The position numbers were made by a program, and so were the translations under genes. Shown here in pieces: positions 45,489-57,087 of a stretch of DNA of 64,000 bases. The DNA lies in contig LR990061.1 of NCBI GenBank assembly GCA_905147135.1, forward strand, positions 3,262,026-3,326,025, in the 5' to 3' direction. The notes below the pieces were generated by a model. The model did not search any database. It had not been told where the DNA came from and saw only the letters and a program-made list of their open reading frames with translations. The number at the start of each line of letters is the position of its first letter. Position 1 is the first letter of the stretch. Source of the stretch: Blastobasis lacticolella. Taxonomy: Eukaryota > Arthropoda > Insecta > Lepidoptera > Blastobasidae.

Positions 45489-47085
45489 ATAAAACATGTA
45501 GACTCCTCACCTTTGCAGCCTACCAATACTAACATTCTACATACACAATTAAATTACTTTTATAACTATTTTCTATTATTCTAATAAGTACAAATATATA
45601 ATGTTATTTAGTCGGTAATGTAATGATTATTTTGTTTATTATTGTTCTACAGTTAAAAGTAAAATAAGCATGTTGGTGAACTAAATAGTTTCATTTTACG
45701 ATTTTGAGTCCATTGAAAGTAATATTAACGTGAGATTAGGCAAATTTGTAATAGTTAACTACGGTTGTTGTAAATGAAACAGGTAGGTAGCTAATCTTGC
45801 AGCGACTTGCACGCGAAACGCATTCGCTTCCTTCCTCATAGCCTTGCTCATAACAAGTTCAGTTTAATTGGACTGCTATTGAGCAAAATTAATAACAAAT
45901 TTAGTTATAATCGTTAGGTTGGTATTAGCTGACTTCCTGATATGGGCGGCGGCCGGCCGACCAATGACAGCGGTATTTCCTCAAAAACGGACCAATAATA
46001 GGAAATGTCAGTAACATAATTGGCTGTTTACAGACTGAATCATCGACGACGTCCATGTTTTTTTACTCTAACTCAATTATTGTATCGACAAGCTGCCAAT
46101 TTCAAAAGGAGCAGCTGTTGCTCCGGTAGGAAAAAATACAACATAATTTATCGCTCGCCAAATGGTGGGGTCTACACATTCTAATTCTAAACTCGTGGCC
46201 TCGACCAATAGGAGTCGAGGACGAGCCAACATGGCGCTCGTGGGAACCAGTTAATGGGCCGTTTGAATTTAGAATTTATTTTTAATAAATGCGTATCCGT
46301 GTGTGTTCGAGAACAATTGTTTTTTTTCTTCTAATTCGTTATGCAGGCAACGAATTAGATTGCGAGTTTCGCTTCCCATTTTTTGTATAGTTATTCAAAG
46401 TGAGGTCTTAGGGTCTCCATTGTGTTTATCTTTGACTGACAGTTACGTGTTTGTTACGTGAAATATTCTTACAATAATATTATGACAATGACTTCTACTA
46501 CATTACTTTAGCTACTTTAAAAAAGAAATAAGATGTTATTGAAAATAAGCAGCTACTGTCAAATCTACTTTAAGGTAAGTATACAAGTATATATAGATAG
46601 TTAAACAGTTTCTATTGTTTGACAATTAGCTCTAGCTTTCACAGGTGTTTCATCGACTAATAATAATAAATTTATACAAGCCACGATTATATCAAAATAT
46701 TCTACGTGATTCATTTAACCTGTGTGAAAGTATCTGCACATTTCAAACCATCTTCAACTAACCATGAAATCGCTTCATGTTGCGTTCCCTTCCATTTCAC
46801 TAAAAAAACTACAAAGCGTACTCAAACTACAAAAGCAGTCAGTTCTCGTTTACGTTGCAGAAAAACACACTTTCATGAAAAAAAATGCAAAAAGCCCGCC
46901 TTAATTTCGCGTTCTATTTTCGAATTATGAAATTCGCGCGTGTTTTTCTTTTTTATGCAAAAATGGCGGGTTTAATTTCGCGTTTTATGAAGTTCGAAGT
47001 TTGAAACGCGCGTCGTTTTGCTTTTTCTTTTTTTACGAGCGGCAATGATTAGTAAAGGCGTTGGTGTACTGAGGCTATTTGGCCG

Positions 47086-47117
47086 CACGTGTTGCGAAGG
47101 GGTGGGCTTGGCACGTG
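47086..47117. promoter_or_regulatory. Twin CACGTG E-boxes
   Basis: Two perfect CACGTG palindromes 26 bp apart, start to start, in a GC-richer intronic patch (47040-47240). Confidence 0.3.
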
Positions 47118-48871
47118 AATTTTCCGAGGTTTCCACCCTCTGCGGACCGCCCCTATAGGCTTTTCTGTCCGGCCTATGCTGTTTAACTGATCGGCTAGCG
47201 AACGCAGTGGAGTCGCCCGTGCGTAGCTGAGATTTACTCCGTACTTTTTTTTAAGTGAGAGATTTTTAGCTTTATTTTAGTTTTCGCGGTTAAATGTGTT
47301 GTTTTTCATAAATAAAAAAAAAGGGTTAAGGTTTACGTAAGTGTAAATATGTGTTTTTAATAACGTTCTAGGGATTAAAGAATATTATATGATAGGTTGA
47401 GGTTAGTATTCAGCCTATAACTTGACCAGAAGCGTAATTATACCGTTTTATTCGCCTGCTCCTTATATAAATAATAAATGACGCTAAAATGATCATTTAC
47501 TGCTTTCTACCATTACAATCAGATGCCGAATAATTACTCCAGTTAACAAAGAAACGTACCGCTACCTAAACCAATTATAACAAAAACTGAAAACTATATA
47601 ATTTGTAACGAATAGAGCAAGTTCCGATTAATAAATTGCCAGTCGTCAGGTAGTAAACCATGTAATTAAATGCACTACAAACTCATTACCTTCGCCTCAG
47701 CGCTTACTCATCCGACTACACAGTCAGAACACAAAAATTTAAGACGTAGCTTAAATACTAAGTGACTGAATGAATTTCACGCTACACTTACTTCGGACGT
47801 GTAATCATACTTTACTCGGCCGTAATATTGCGCGCAAATTAATATTCCATGGAGAATTATTTTAAATTAACAAGTTAACGTAAGTAACATAAAATTTATA
47901 CTGCGTGAATTGAGTAAAGGTTTGCGTTTACAACTCAATCGTGTGGATACTATTACTTTCAAACTCATTTACAATAATTTTAAATTAAATCGGAAAATGA
48001 AATTGAATTCACAAAACGGAAAACCAAGTGGTGCCACTCATTAAAAAAAACGAATTTGAAAAAAAAAGCATACTAAAGCGAACAAAACGACAATGGCCAC
48101 TCCACCGAGCCCCTGTTCACTGCTGCCTACTTTTCATGCCGCACGCCTACACTATTTCAGAGCCAAACGTGTATACGCGAAAAGCCACCTTAAACCCTAG
48201 CAATAGGGTCCAAATGGCTTACGCAAACAGTGACGCATCCATCTCTTTCGCTCGTATTAATCAAAATACTAGTTTTCCTACTTTGACGTGGAATCGCTGC
48301 AAATGGATAAGGCATTGTATGGGGAAATTGAAACTATGGTTTGTACCACTGGCCGGTTTAGGCGGGACCATCAACATGGGGATAATGGCGGGACTGTGCT
48401 CGGGCTGTGTTCATTGCCAGTTTCCGGTAGAGGAAAATAAAAGTACTTAAACGTGCTTAGTTACCGAGTAGGTACTCTTTTTGGTACTAACCTAGTTCCT
48501 TAGTTTCTGTAAGTAGGTGTGGTGCAAGTTTACTTTTTGATTCTGACCGGAAATTGTAGTTTTATTTTTAATTCGGAACCTTAAGTTAGCTCACAAAAAC
48601 ATTGACACTTTTACAAGAAGAACTGAATTTTTTAATTATTTAAAAGAACTGAGGATGTATATGCAGGTACCATTGTAACTCTGCTTGGTTATCCTAATAA
48701 AAAAAATCTGTACTTTATCCCATTTCATTTATATAAATCCTTTTAACAACGGGACAGGAATATGGTGGTAATGCTCATGTATTGTAGATATTTTATGTTT
48801 CACAATTATTTATTATAGCTACCTACTTACGTACATAATTAACGATAATATAAAAATAAGTCCAGAGGCTG

Positions 48872-48930
48872 CGGTGACTGCTTTCCATCAGGCAGGCCGT
48901 AAGCTTCTTTGCCACCTTAGTGGTATACAA
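48872..48930 (+). mobile_element. LINE-type 3' tail scrap
   Basis: GCGGTGACTGCTTTCCATCA then GGCAGGCCGT, the terminal tail class. Confidence 0.5.
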
Positions 48931-50060
48931 AAACAAAATGGACGTAAGTACAAGAACTTTAAAAATGTACTGGTTTACTTCGTTTTACGTAAAAAATTAC
49001 ATAAAATATAATTTTAGTTGTCATAAATCACGACCTAATATCGAGGTCAGTCCAGACTGCTAGAAGGACTGACTTACGTTAGTCAGTTCTTGGTTTCGAC
49101 CTGCGATTTATATGTCAATAATTAAAGGCACATGCCAACCTTGTCATTAGCTGTGACAAATAATAGACCGTTGTATTAGGGATTTGAATTTATAATCTGT
49201 GGATCCGTTTTATTTTTCATTATAATTGCACGTAACTGGCCAGCAAGCTGTAATTATTACAAGGAAACTCTTTGGTTGGCGATAGTTTATTTGTACTTTA
49301 ATGTTCTAAAATTATTTAGTGCATTCGATTCGAGTTGCTGCAGTTACGCTGATAGCATTTTGTATAAAAGTACTTGTTAAAATAATGTCTTATTTAAGTA
49401 AACTACAACTTTAAACAAAATATACGTACAACTTTGACATAGAACATAAACTGGAGGTATTATATAGTATACTCTACTATATACCATACTAGAGGAGTAT
49501 ACTCTGTCGCTTTCGGCATGAAGTACTTTAAAACAATATTAAAGAATAAACTGAAATGCAACGTATGAAAATAAATTAATTTTATACCTACTTATGTAAG
49601 TATCAACAAACACAGAAAAACTTACATTACCCACTTATATTATTTCAAAGTATGTAAACAGCTATGTTTTCTTTAGTTAAAAAACGTAACTCAGTACTAA
49701 ACCTGACTGACTACTAACCCACCGGATAAAATTTCGGAATTGTTGAATTGTTGACAGTGAGTTTATACCAGATGAACGAGTAGTACGAACATTCGTTGGT
49801 TGCTGGTTGCATAGATAAAAACAAAGACAGAACTACGTATGAATGCTACCTCTTTTTGCACCAAGCGAATTCATGTTAGAGAATTTGTTCATTTGATATA
49901 ACCTCACCATGGAGCCTTTGATCATCATGAAACAGGGCAATTTAAAAAAATGCTTACACCTGATAAATATACCTCCTTACTTTATTAAGTAGGTACTTAT
50001 AAAGATTCTGCGGGATATCAGGAATTATACCGTGAACTCAATTTTTAACTATAATAATAA
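48931..50060. other. Intronic DNA, nothing recognised
   Basis: AT-rich, with a small palindromic TATAGTATACTCTACTATA patch near 49465. No exon or repeat identified. Confidence 0.4.
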
Positions 50061-50067
50061 TTATTAC

Positions 50068-50220
50068 TATCTTGGCGTCAATATCCTGGTCCAGATCTCG
50101 CGCGCGAGGGCCCGGAGACCGCCTCGACCATGCCTCGACCAGGATTTGGCAGATCAGATAATTACAGTAGAGCGACTGCCATCTGACCTCCGTGACCCTG
50201 CTACCAGAGGAGCCTTACCA
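50068..50220 (-). mobile_element. tRNA-derived SINE, family B, left piece
   Basis: TCTTGGCGTCAATATCCTGG through ATTACAGTAGAGCGACTGCC to GCTACCAGAGGAGCC, stopping at MITE X. Confidence 0.85.
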
Positions 50221-50464
50221 GTAGCCGTATTCACAATGATTCGAAACCGTTTCCGAACGATTCGACACGAAATTCGTGAGTGGCGAATTCGTGTCGAACG
50301 ATTCGAAAACTGTTATTCAGAATCCCGATAGATTCCATTTCATAGATGACACATGAAAATTTCATCAAAATTAACTGAAACCACATTTTCCTAAGAACTT
50401 TTGCAGGGTCCTTTGTCAAATCCGTATCCTAATCCGATTTCCGAGCCATTGTGAATACGGCTAC
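50221..50464. mobile_element. MITE family X, copy 2
   Basis: GTAGCCGTATTCACAATG ... CATTGTGAATACGGCTAC, with the interior nearly identical to 6892-7144. It sits between two SINE B segments. Confidence 0.88.
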
Positions 50465-50465
50465 A

Positions 50466-50624
50466 GATTATTACAGTGGAGCGACTGCCATCTGAAATCC
50501 GTGAGCCCGCTACCAGAGGAGCCTGACCAGATTGGATCATAGTTACATATTCAGTCGCCTGAAGATGCAGGTTTCATCACGATATTTTCCCTCACCGCAA
50601 GAGCATCGGTTAGCGTTAATCTAA
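50466..50624 (-). mobile_element. tRNA-derived SINE, family B, right piece
   Basis: Restarts at ATTACAGTGGAGCGACTGCC, so about 60 bp overlap the left piece, and continues to GAGCATCGGTTAGCG where the Helitron at 50625 interrupts it. Confidence 0.8.
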
Positions 50625-50811
50625 TCTATACTAATATTATAAAGAGGAAAGGTTTGATTTTTGTTTGTTTGTTTGTATTGAATAGGCTTCGAAACTACTG
50701 GACCGATATCAAAAATTCTTTCACCGTTGGGAAGCTACACTATCCCCGGGTGACATAGGCTATATACCCGTGTACCCGTAGGTACCCGTGCGAAGCCGGG
50801 GCGGCTGCTAG
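50625..50811 (+). mobile_element. Helitron (Lep1 type) inserted in a SINE
   Basis: Begins TCTATACTAATATTATAAAG and ends GAAGCCGGGGCGGCTGCTAG, between A and T as Helitrons insert. It contains AGGCTTCGAAACTACTGGAC and AATTCTTTCACCGTTGGGAA. 187 bp. Confidence 0.85.
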
Positions 50812-51344
50812 TGTTAACTATAAAATTAAGTATCTCTCTACCGTAAGAAGACACAACTACGCACTCTGCGTAGGCAGGTACCCTCTCTTTATAGAGCTAT
50901 AAAAACCTAAACGAAACCACGTTTTCCTGACAACAATAACAGAATTGTGGTGCGTTTTTTTTGTCCATAGACAATAATTTCGATTTGATTGCTGTGTGTG
51001 TGGGAATCGGTGTAACAATGCTCCGTAACCACGGTGCAATGTATCTCAGCTCCCATTGTGGGTCGAAACAGTTCTAGTTTAACGGAAAATCGCATAGTTG
51101 CCCCCTTTTGTTGCTGTAATTTCGGTTTGTCATGGTATCATTAGAGTGTTCCGCGAGCAAGTCTGGACAAAAACATTCCAAGTGAGTGTACCTAATAAAA
51201 TGCGGTTCTCTTTTACATTATTAGTTCGCTTTCCTTCCTTTTTGAAATCTGTTTTCCAAAGTTATTCAACATTTAGGAAATGTAAGGATAAAAGATTCAG
51301 ACAAATTGAAAACCTCCATTTTGAACCACCATTGGTAGAGGAGG

Positions 51345-51430
51345 GGCCTAGCAGTTATTGCTGGCAGATATGTTTTAGAGGTGGGAAACGCATTGGCGAC
51401 ACCCCAGGTGCTGCTACGTCAGTTTGTCAA
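51345..51430 (+). mobile_element. LINE-type tail fragment
   Basis: TTAGAGGTGGGAAACGCATT then GGCGACACCCCAGGTG, the same tail class as family E. Confidence 0.55.
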
Positions 51431-52266
51431 ATACATAAAAAACTCCTACAAATAAATAAACGATATCACGCATGAAAATTTGTCCGCAGATCAGAGACAA
51501 ACCCACCTACATACCGGCACCAAATTGTATTGGTTTCGACTGTATTCACCACATACATTGTAAGCGTAACCTCGGCTGCTTCATTGTCGTTACTAGTTTT
51601 TAGGGTTCCCTAGCCTTTGGTTAAAGAGGAACCCTTTTAGTACGACCCTCTGGTCAAAGAGTTGTGTCTCAAACTCAAACTCTAAATTTCTTTATTGAGT
51701 AGGAAATTTATCTCTTTCAGTCGTCAAAAAAGAGGGACAACAGATGGTCAGACAGGCAGACGCGGCGTGGGACTTTCATTTATAATAGTGTTAGTGATTA
51801 TTTGTGTCAAAATTATCCGTAAATCTACGGAACCCTTCGCACGTAAGTCAAACTCGCCCTTGACCGGTTTTATAATTAAATATCTACTTTTCCCATTGTC
51901 TCCCTTGCGATTAATAACATCCTGGCTCGCATCCGAATCCTAACAAATGGCCGATTGTCGGTCCATTGTGCCGGTTTTAACCAGATCTGTTCTAAGCAGA
52001 ACATCCATGCTCAATGGATTACTATGTCTTATTGTTCTGCGCGAGCTCTAAAGTTCAAGGCTCTGCGCAGCGATTTGCTTCACCTTGGAGGAATTCACTA
52101 TGACATAGTTAATGCAGTTATGCGTTTAAGGATCTGGCGGCAGGCTGTGGCGTAAGCTTTTGCGAACGTTTCTTTTGATACTACGCTGATACTAAAGTCT
52201 ACCTAACAATAATAACAAAAACTTTGTTATTTCTATCTTCGGGAGTAATAAAGATTTGTCTTATTC

Positions 52267-52456
52267 GTCATCTTGGCGTCAATATCCTGTTGTGCCCTCG
52301 CTTGCGATGCGACGATCCAGGATTTGGTAGAACAGGTTAGAACGATTGTCATTTGCCATATGTGATCCTGTTAACAGAGACCAGATTGGATCATGGTTAC
52401 AGATTTAGTCGCCTGATTGTGCAGGTTTCATCACGATGTTTTCCTTCACCGTAGAA
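52267..52456 (-). mobile_element. tRNA-derived SINE, family B, head missing
   Basis: ATCTTGGCGTCAATATCCTG through GGATTTGGTAG and CAGATTGGATCATGGTTACA to TTTCATCACGATG. Confidence 0.8.
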
Positions 52457-52732
52457 ATAAAGTTATAAACAAAGCTCCTAGGGCCTACTTTATAACAACT
52501 TTTAGTATATGACTAGGTGATTAGACATTCTCGGTGCTTTACGTCTGCAAAAACACGACAGTTCACAAGAAACTTATAGTTTTTCTAATATATTCCTAAG
52601 CTTTTTATAGTTCCTGATGGCACACCTGATGTTAAGATTAAGAGTAGTTGCTGTCAACTAGTCATGTAAACCTGGATTAACCAAGCAGATTATCTGACTC
52701 TATACCTACAATTGTAGACAATTCTGACTTAT

Positions 52733-53095
52733 CATCATCATCATCATCATCCCAGCGGTCAATCCCGGCTTCTGCCAGGGTTCGCTTTCCGACTCTCTCG
52801 CATCAGACTCGGCGATGACAATCCATAGCTTCTTGAGCCTTTAGCGGAACCTTTTTCCTGATATCGAAAGGTTTAAGCACCTACTTCCCACGTATCCCTG
52901 GGGCTTCCGCAACACGTGACCAAACCAGTGTAGGCGAGCCTCTTCGTTCTTATCCGTGATATCTCTCCCCAAAGCTGCCACGGATATACTCGTTACGCAC
53001 TCGATCAAGTCGCGTAATGCCACACAACAACCGCAGCATCTTTATTTTATTGGTAGAGGTCGCGGACGTGCTTTGTCAGCGCCGGCCAGGCTTCG
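52733..53095 (-). mobile_element. RTE/craniofacial-type LINE C-terminal fragment
   Basis: The minus strand encodes EEARLHWFGHVLRKPQGYVG then SRCLNLSISGKRFR, typical of the region just after the reverse transcriptase of RTE-like LINEs, and ends in a GAT microsatellite (52733-52752). Confidence 0.8.
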
Positions 53096-53574
53096 CAGTC
53101 TATAAAGTAGTTTATCTAAAATAGTAGATAATTCTGTCTTTGGAAAGACAAAACACCTAACCAAATACAGCAGCACGACTATTTGTCCCTAATACAAACA
53201 TGAGATTCCCTGTAATGGTACGTGCCTATTCATTATGTTTTCACACATAACGAGTTTGTTAATTCAAACTTTTAAATAAGACTTTCTTCACGCGTGATTA
53301 GGGAAAATTCGATGGCCTATGTTAGTTCTGTAAATTAGTTAGCTAATGTAAATTATGTGTGTGATTGAATTTTTATCAACGATTCCGTATCTATACTTTA
53401 CATTAATGGTAAAAGCACACTATGTCATATCTGTAGTGTAACTACATATCAATAGCCTATAACAGCCCTCCGCTGGGCTTAAGCGCCTCTTCTTCATTTG
53501 TGGACATATAGAGGTTGTCACCAAGAACATAATTAATTAGTATTATGATACTAAGTATTTACGTCGGTAGATCG

Positions 53575-53772
53575 TCAGTAGTCTAATGGCTAGCGGGGCC
53601 ATCTCGTAAGCAAGGGGCACCGTTTGACCAAGGAACATTAAACATGAAATGGAACATTAAATATGTTCAAACGGTGAGGGAAAACGTATTGAGGAAACCT
53701 GCGCAATCAGGCGACTAAATGTGTAGCTATGATCCAATCTGTTCGGGTTCCCCTGTTAACGGGGTCACAGTC
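53575..53772 (+). mobile_element. tRNA-derived SINE, family B, diverged
   Basis: TGGCTAGCGGGGCCATCTCG head remnant, GAAACCTGCGCAATCAGGCG and GATCCAATCTGTTCGGGTTC body; 3' half absent. Confidence 0.7.
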
Positions 53773-54804
53773 AACCGTGTATCTGACGTACCTATAATAT
53801 TAAAAAATATTCATGTTATTTAAAGGCCTGCCTCTAAAGGTTGTGAATATCATTGAAATAATAATACATTTTGTCCATCAAAAAGTGGTCGTTCAAAGGA
53901 TCGCTGGCTACCTAAATACGCGCATGTCGCCGGCTCTTGAAAAATTAACGCCTAATTCTGTAGTCAAATATAATTATGACCAACGATTAGCTATTGTTTT
54001 TGATTAATTTGCTTAATCAAACAATAATTATGCGTGTACGGTGGGTGTGCGCGTTAGTTATGCTATGCAGTGGATTACAAGGAAATATTTGTGTAAAGAA
54101 ACTAATTAGCTACAGAATGAGGCATTTATACGCTGTCTTTCAGAACTTAACATCTTTCAGAATAACATCTCTCTTCTTTAGGCCTGCTGGAAGAAATTTC
54201 TTTTTAGAAATAAGCAGCGCCTGTTGTCTTTCGTTCTTTTATATTTCTCTGTATATCATTATTGTGTACTATAAACAGTTAAATAAATAAACTTAGTTTT
54301 ATGGCAATGAATCACCATGGAAGATGAAATTTTCGTTCTAATATTAAATAGTTTTATGGGTCGTAAATGGATCTCTATTTCAGGCTTTAGATTCTCACAA
54401 AGTTTTTTATTTGTTTGTTTGAACTAATAAAACAATTCTATGTTATTTCTTATTAAGGCAGTGTGAAACTCTGTTAACATTTACCTACCTATCCTGTTAT
54501 TGAAATTTTTATATAAAAGAGCCTTCCCGATGTCCGACTTTTCTAGTGGATATTAAAAAAAACGGTCATACACTTGTCCTATTTTTTTATAGAGTATTTT
54601 TGCTGAGTTTCCGTGATAGCTATCTACATTAAATATCAGAATACATAAAAGCCTGAATTACTTTGTAGGCTACTTACAATACTGAAAAAAATCATAATAA
54701 AATGTTGAATTACGATGATTTTGACTATTTGAATCACAAGCAAATATTTGTTTGAACAATTTGATAACAGATTTAGAACCAAGTACTCATATTTAATTAT
54801 GTTG
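53773..54804. other. Intronic DNA, nothing recognised
   Basis: AT-rich. Short open frames here, including a 98-codon one ending near 54290, have no recognisable domain and no convincing splice context. Confidence 0.4.
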
Positions 54805-55112
54805 GGAGCGTCGATGACCAAGTGGTTGAGGCATCCGACTCGTAAACTAGAGGTACTTTTCTATGTTATTGATGAATACTAACCGATGCTCTTACGGTAA
54901 AGAAAAACATCGTGATGAAACCCGCACGTTCAGGCGACTGAATGTGTAACCATAATCCAATCTGGTCAGGCTCCCCTGGTAGGGTCACAGAGGTCAGATG
55001 GCAGTCGCTCCACTGTAATTACCTGATCTGCCAAATCCTGGATCATGGGCAAGGCAGTCCCAGGGACCTCGTGCGCAAGAGCACAACCGGGACATTAACT
55101 GACATTAACAAG
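54805..55112 (+). mobile_element. tRNA-derived SINE, family B
   Basis: A-box-like GACCAAGTGGTTGAGG head, B-box region deleted, then GTGATGAAACCCGCACGTTC through CTGCCAAATCCTGGATCATG to CAACCGGGACATTAAC. Confidence 0.85.
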
Positions 55113-55181
55113 ATGATTACTCATATTTGATGCTTTTCATGGCATTTAAATTAAATAAAGTCACTTACTACTGCAATTAAA

Positions 55182-55210
55182 ATATGTATGTATGTATGTA
55201 TGTATGTAAA
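55182..55210. repeat. ATGT microsatellite
   Basis: Tandem TATG/ATGT units followed by AAACTCTTTATTGCA, a common lepidopteran repeat end. Confidence 0.85.
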
Positions 55211-55689
55211 CTCTTTATTGCAATTTAAAAATAAATACAGTAATGAGAAATACATATTTACATTTGACTCTACATAAGTACTTATTGTAAAGCATTACAC
55301 TGTTTCAGTTAAAGCTATTGTGGTAAGTAATTAAACAGACACTGATCGATATCTTCGTTCAAAAATGGCATGCCAATTAAATACAATGTTAAAATTGTTG
55401 AAAATTATTTCGATTTCCTACCTAGATAGCAGGGAGCAATCGGTTTTGAAACTTTTTAAACTTACTTGTTATTAATTCACTACGTTTACTTGTTTTATTA
55501 TTACTTTGCGTTGTAAATTTGCAAATACGTTATTTAAACAATTTTTGGTTAAAGTTTTAACAGGCAAACATTCAGTATGAAATTTTTACGAGAATTTACG
55601 AGTATGAAGTGTCGAATAACCAATGAAATGCCGATAATTCGGGTAGAGTAGGATAGCACCAATTCCTTTCACTTACGCACGGGTGTCTT

Positions 55690-56060
55690 AAAATGTAATA
55701 ATATTTTTATGACATTCGGTAGGCGAACAGGCAAGCGGGCCACCTGATGGAAAGTGGTCACCACTGCCTATAGACATTAGCAACACAAAGAGTATCGCCA
55801 ATGCGTTGCCCACCTCTATAACACGTTGCTCTGGCAGCAAAAAGGCAAATGCCCCTCCACTGCCAAAGCCACGGTTCCCTAAATTCCCATCCCTTGGAGC
55901 ACTGGAAACCTTACTCACCGGCAGAAACACAATACTATTTAAAAGAGTATTATTTATGTAGCTACGATATTCTGTAAGGTGGAGGTATTTCCCCAGTCGG
56001 GCGGCTCCAATTTGAAAGAGATACCCCGCTATGCCTTACCTCTCTTGTTTAAATTGTTTT
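55690..56060 (-). mobile_element. Repeat family E, longest copy
   Basis: Inverted, with CCACCTGATGGAAAGTGGTC, GCCACGGTTCCCTAAATTC, TTACTCACCGGCAGAAACAC and CCCAGTCGGGCGGCTCCAAT. Confidence 0.8.
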
Positions 56061-56230
56061 GAAAGAGTTAATTCAGTTATTCTTTCTAGTCTTTTCAATT
56101 CTTACTATTAATAAAAACAACATATAAATAGTAACGGAGTAGGGTGCCAAACAGCTCCCAGCTATAATCATACTTAATGCTACGTATTTTTTTATATCGC
56201 GGTGGCAAACAAGCTTACGAGGCCCGCCGG

Positions 56231-56320
56231 AGGCGCTGTCCTAATTGGCCACGCTCGTGCGATGGGCGGTTTTCAAGTCTCCCATTCGTCGAACGACCAT
56301 GGTCGCACCACCGTTGCCTT
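56231..56320. mobile_element. MITE family Z, copy
   Basis: AGGCGCTGTCCTAATTGGCC to CCATGGTCGCACCACCGTTG, about 400 bp downstream of the exon A donor in transcript order. Confidence 0.7.
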
Positions 56321-56728
56321 GGACTGCAACCTGTCTATACGTTTGCAATGCCAGGGCCCACGCGCTGCCGACCCCGTAAAAATAGTTTCACCTCTTTCTT
56401 TAAGAACTCCAGGGAAAACCTCTCCAGGGAGGTTACATTTTTGTTTAACATCTATAGATTGGGTCAAGACGTCAAGATACATTTTAGGAATTTTTGTCTT
56501 TTTGAGTAACGTGTTCTCTTAACTGGCTAAGCTAGCCTACCAAATATAAGTTTAAAATATCAATACAAAGCATCCGGGCAAATATGAAAAATTCTTCAAT
56601 AAAGGATCGGGATGATAACAGAATGACCGTGATCGCATGCCTATGAGGGTCTACAAAACCTAAGGCAAAACGACACCCGACCACGGTTATTCTATAACAT
56701 TATAGAGATGAAAAAAAGAAAAACTCAC

Positions 56729-57087
56729 GGGCGCATTCCCCGGCCTCCTCTCGCCGCCGGGCTCGTCCACACAGAAGTAACATTTGTCCGGCGGCTTCCA
56801 GTCCGACGGCTCTTCAGGCAGCTCCAGCTTGGGCTGCGTGGCGGGCCGCTTGATCAAGCTTTCCAATATCGTCTCGGTCCTTCGCTCGGCCTTCGGGGCC
56901 GTGTGCCCTTCGTCCTCGGGCGCGTTTATCTGCTCTATGGTCTTTATCTTGAGTGCGGGCTGGGGGTCTGTGGCAGGCATGGACTCGTCGTCGCTCGACG
57001 CCTCTTCGCTCCGTTTTGGTATTAATCCTTCCTGATATAGTTTCCATTTTCTTCGACCCATCAACTCCTCCGCCACCCGTTCTAGAC
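56729..57087 (-). CDS. E93: E93 coding exon A (first coding exon identified in window)
   Basis: This is the first E93 exon that can be placed; E93 is a nuclear Pipsqueak-domain transcription factor induced by ecdysone. It follows a strong acceptor (minus-strand ctctttcag with an upstream TACTAAC branch-point match near 57110) and opens with two bases, GT, that finish a split codon. It then reads LERVAEELMGRRKWKLYQEG and on, 119 complete codons, ending PGNAP in phase 0 before a GTGAGT donor at 56728. Visible elements are a basic start, an acidic Ser-rich stretch (SSDDESMP), a segment TETILESLIKRP and a CxxC pair in DKCYFCVD. It joins in frame to the exon at 43461. The start codon is not here: the frame is open back to the acceptor, so a 5' exon must supply it. 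The in-frame ATG at 57061-57059 could serve as an internal start but would drop a block that looks conserved. Assignment rests on the frame-compatible link to the unmistakable Psq exon and on remembered family resemblance. Confidence 0.88.

Larger units (their letters stand above)
44220..48500. promoter_or_regulatory. Repeat-poor intronic island, candidate enhancer region
   Basis: Roughly 4.3 kb without recognisable transposons inside an otherwise repeat-filled intron. It includes CACGTG at 45420-45425, CACGCG at 45435-45440, a palindrome at 45453-45488, two inverted CCAAT boxes near 45960-46000 and a GC-richer patch at 47040-47240 with CACGTG at 47086-47091 and 47112-47117. A regulatory role for E93 is inference from position and motif content. 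Confidence 0.3.
43462..56728 (-). other. E93: E93 intron between exons A and B (13.3 kb)
   Basis: Repeats cluster at 43.49-43.70 kb and beyond 48.8 kb, whereas about 44.2-48.5 kb shows none I recognise and carries E-boxes and short palindromes. Exon A ends and exon B begins in phase 0, so an intermediate phase-0 exon cannot be excluded, but I found none. Confidence 0.75.

Noticed and set aside
48028..48450. 140-codon plus-strand open frame in the E93 intron
   Set aside because: Starts at GTG rather than ATG, shows no domain or splice context and is antisense to E93; retained only as part of a possible regulatory island.
50032..50331. 99-codon open frame
   Set aside because: Composed of SINE B and MITE X sequence.
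56708..57025. Plus-strand open frame of 105 codons over exon A
   Set aside because: Shadow of E93 exon A; the minus frame has matching splice sites and links in phase to the other exons.
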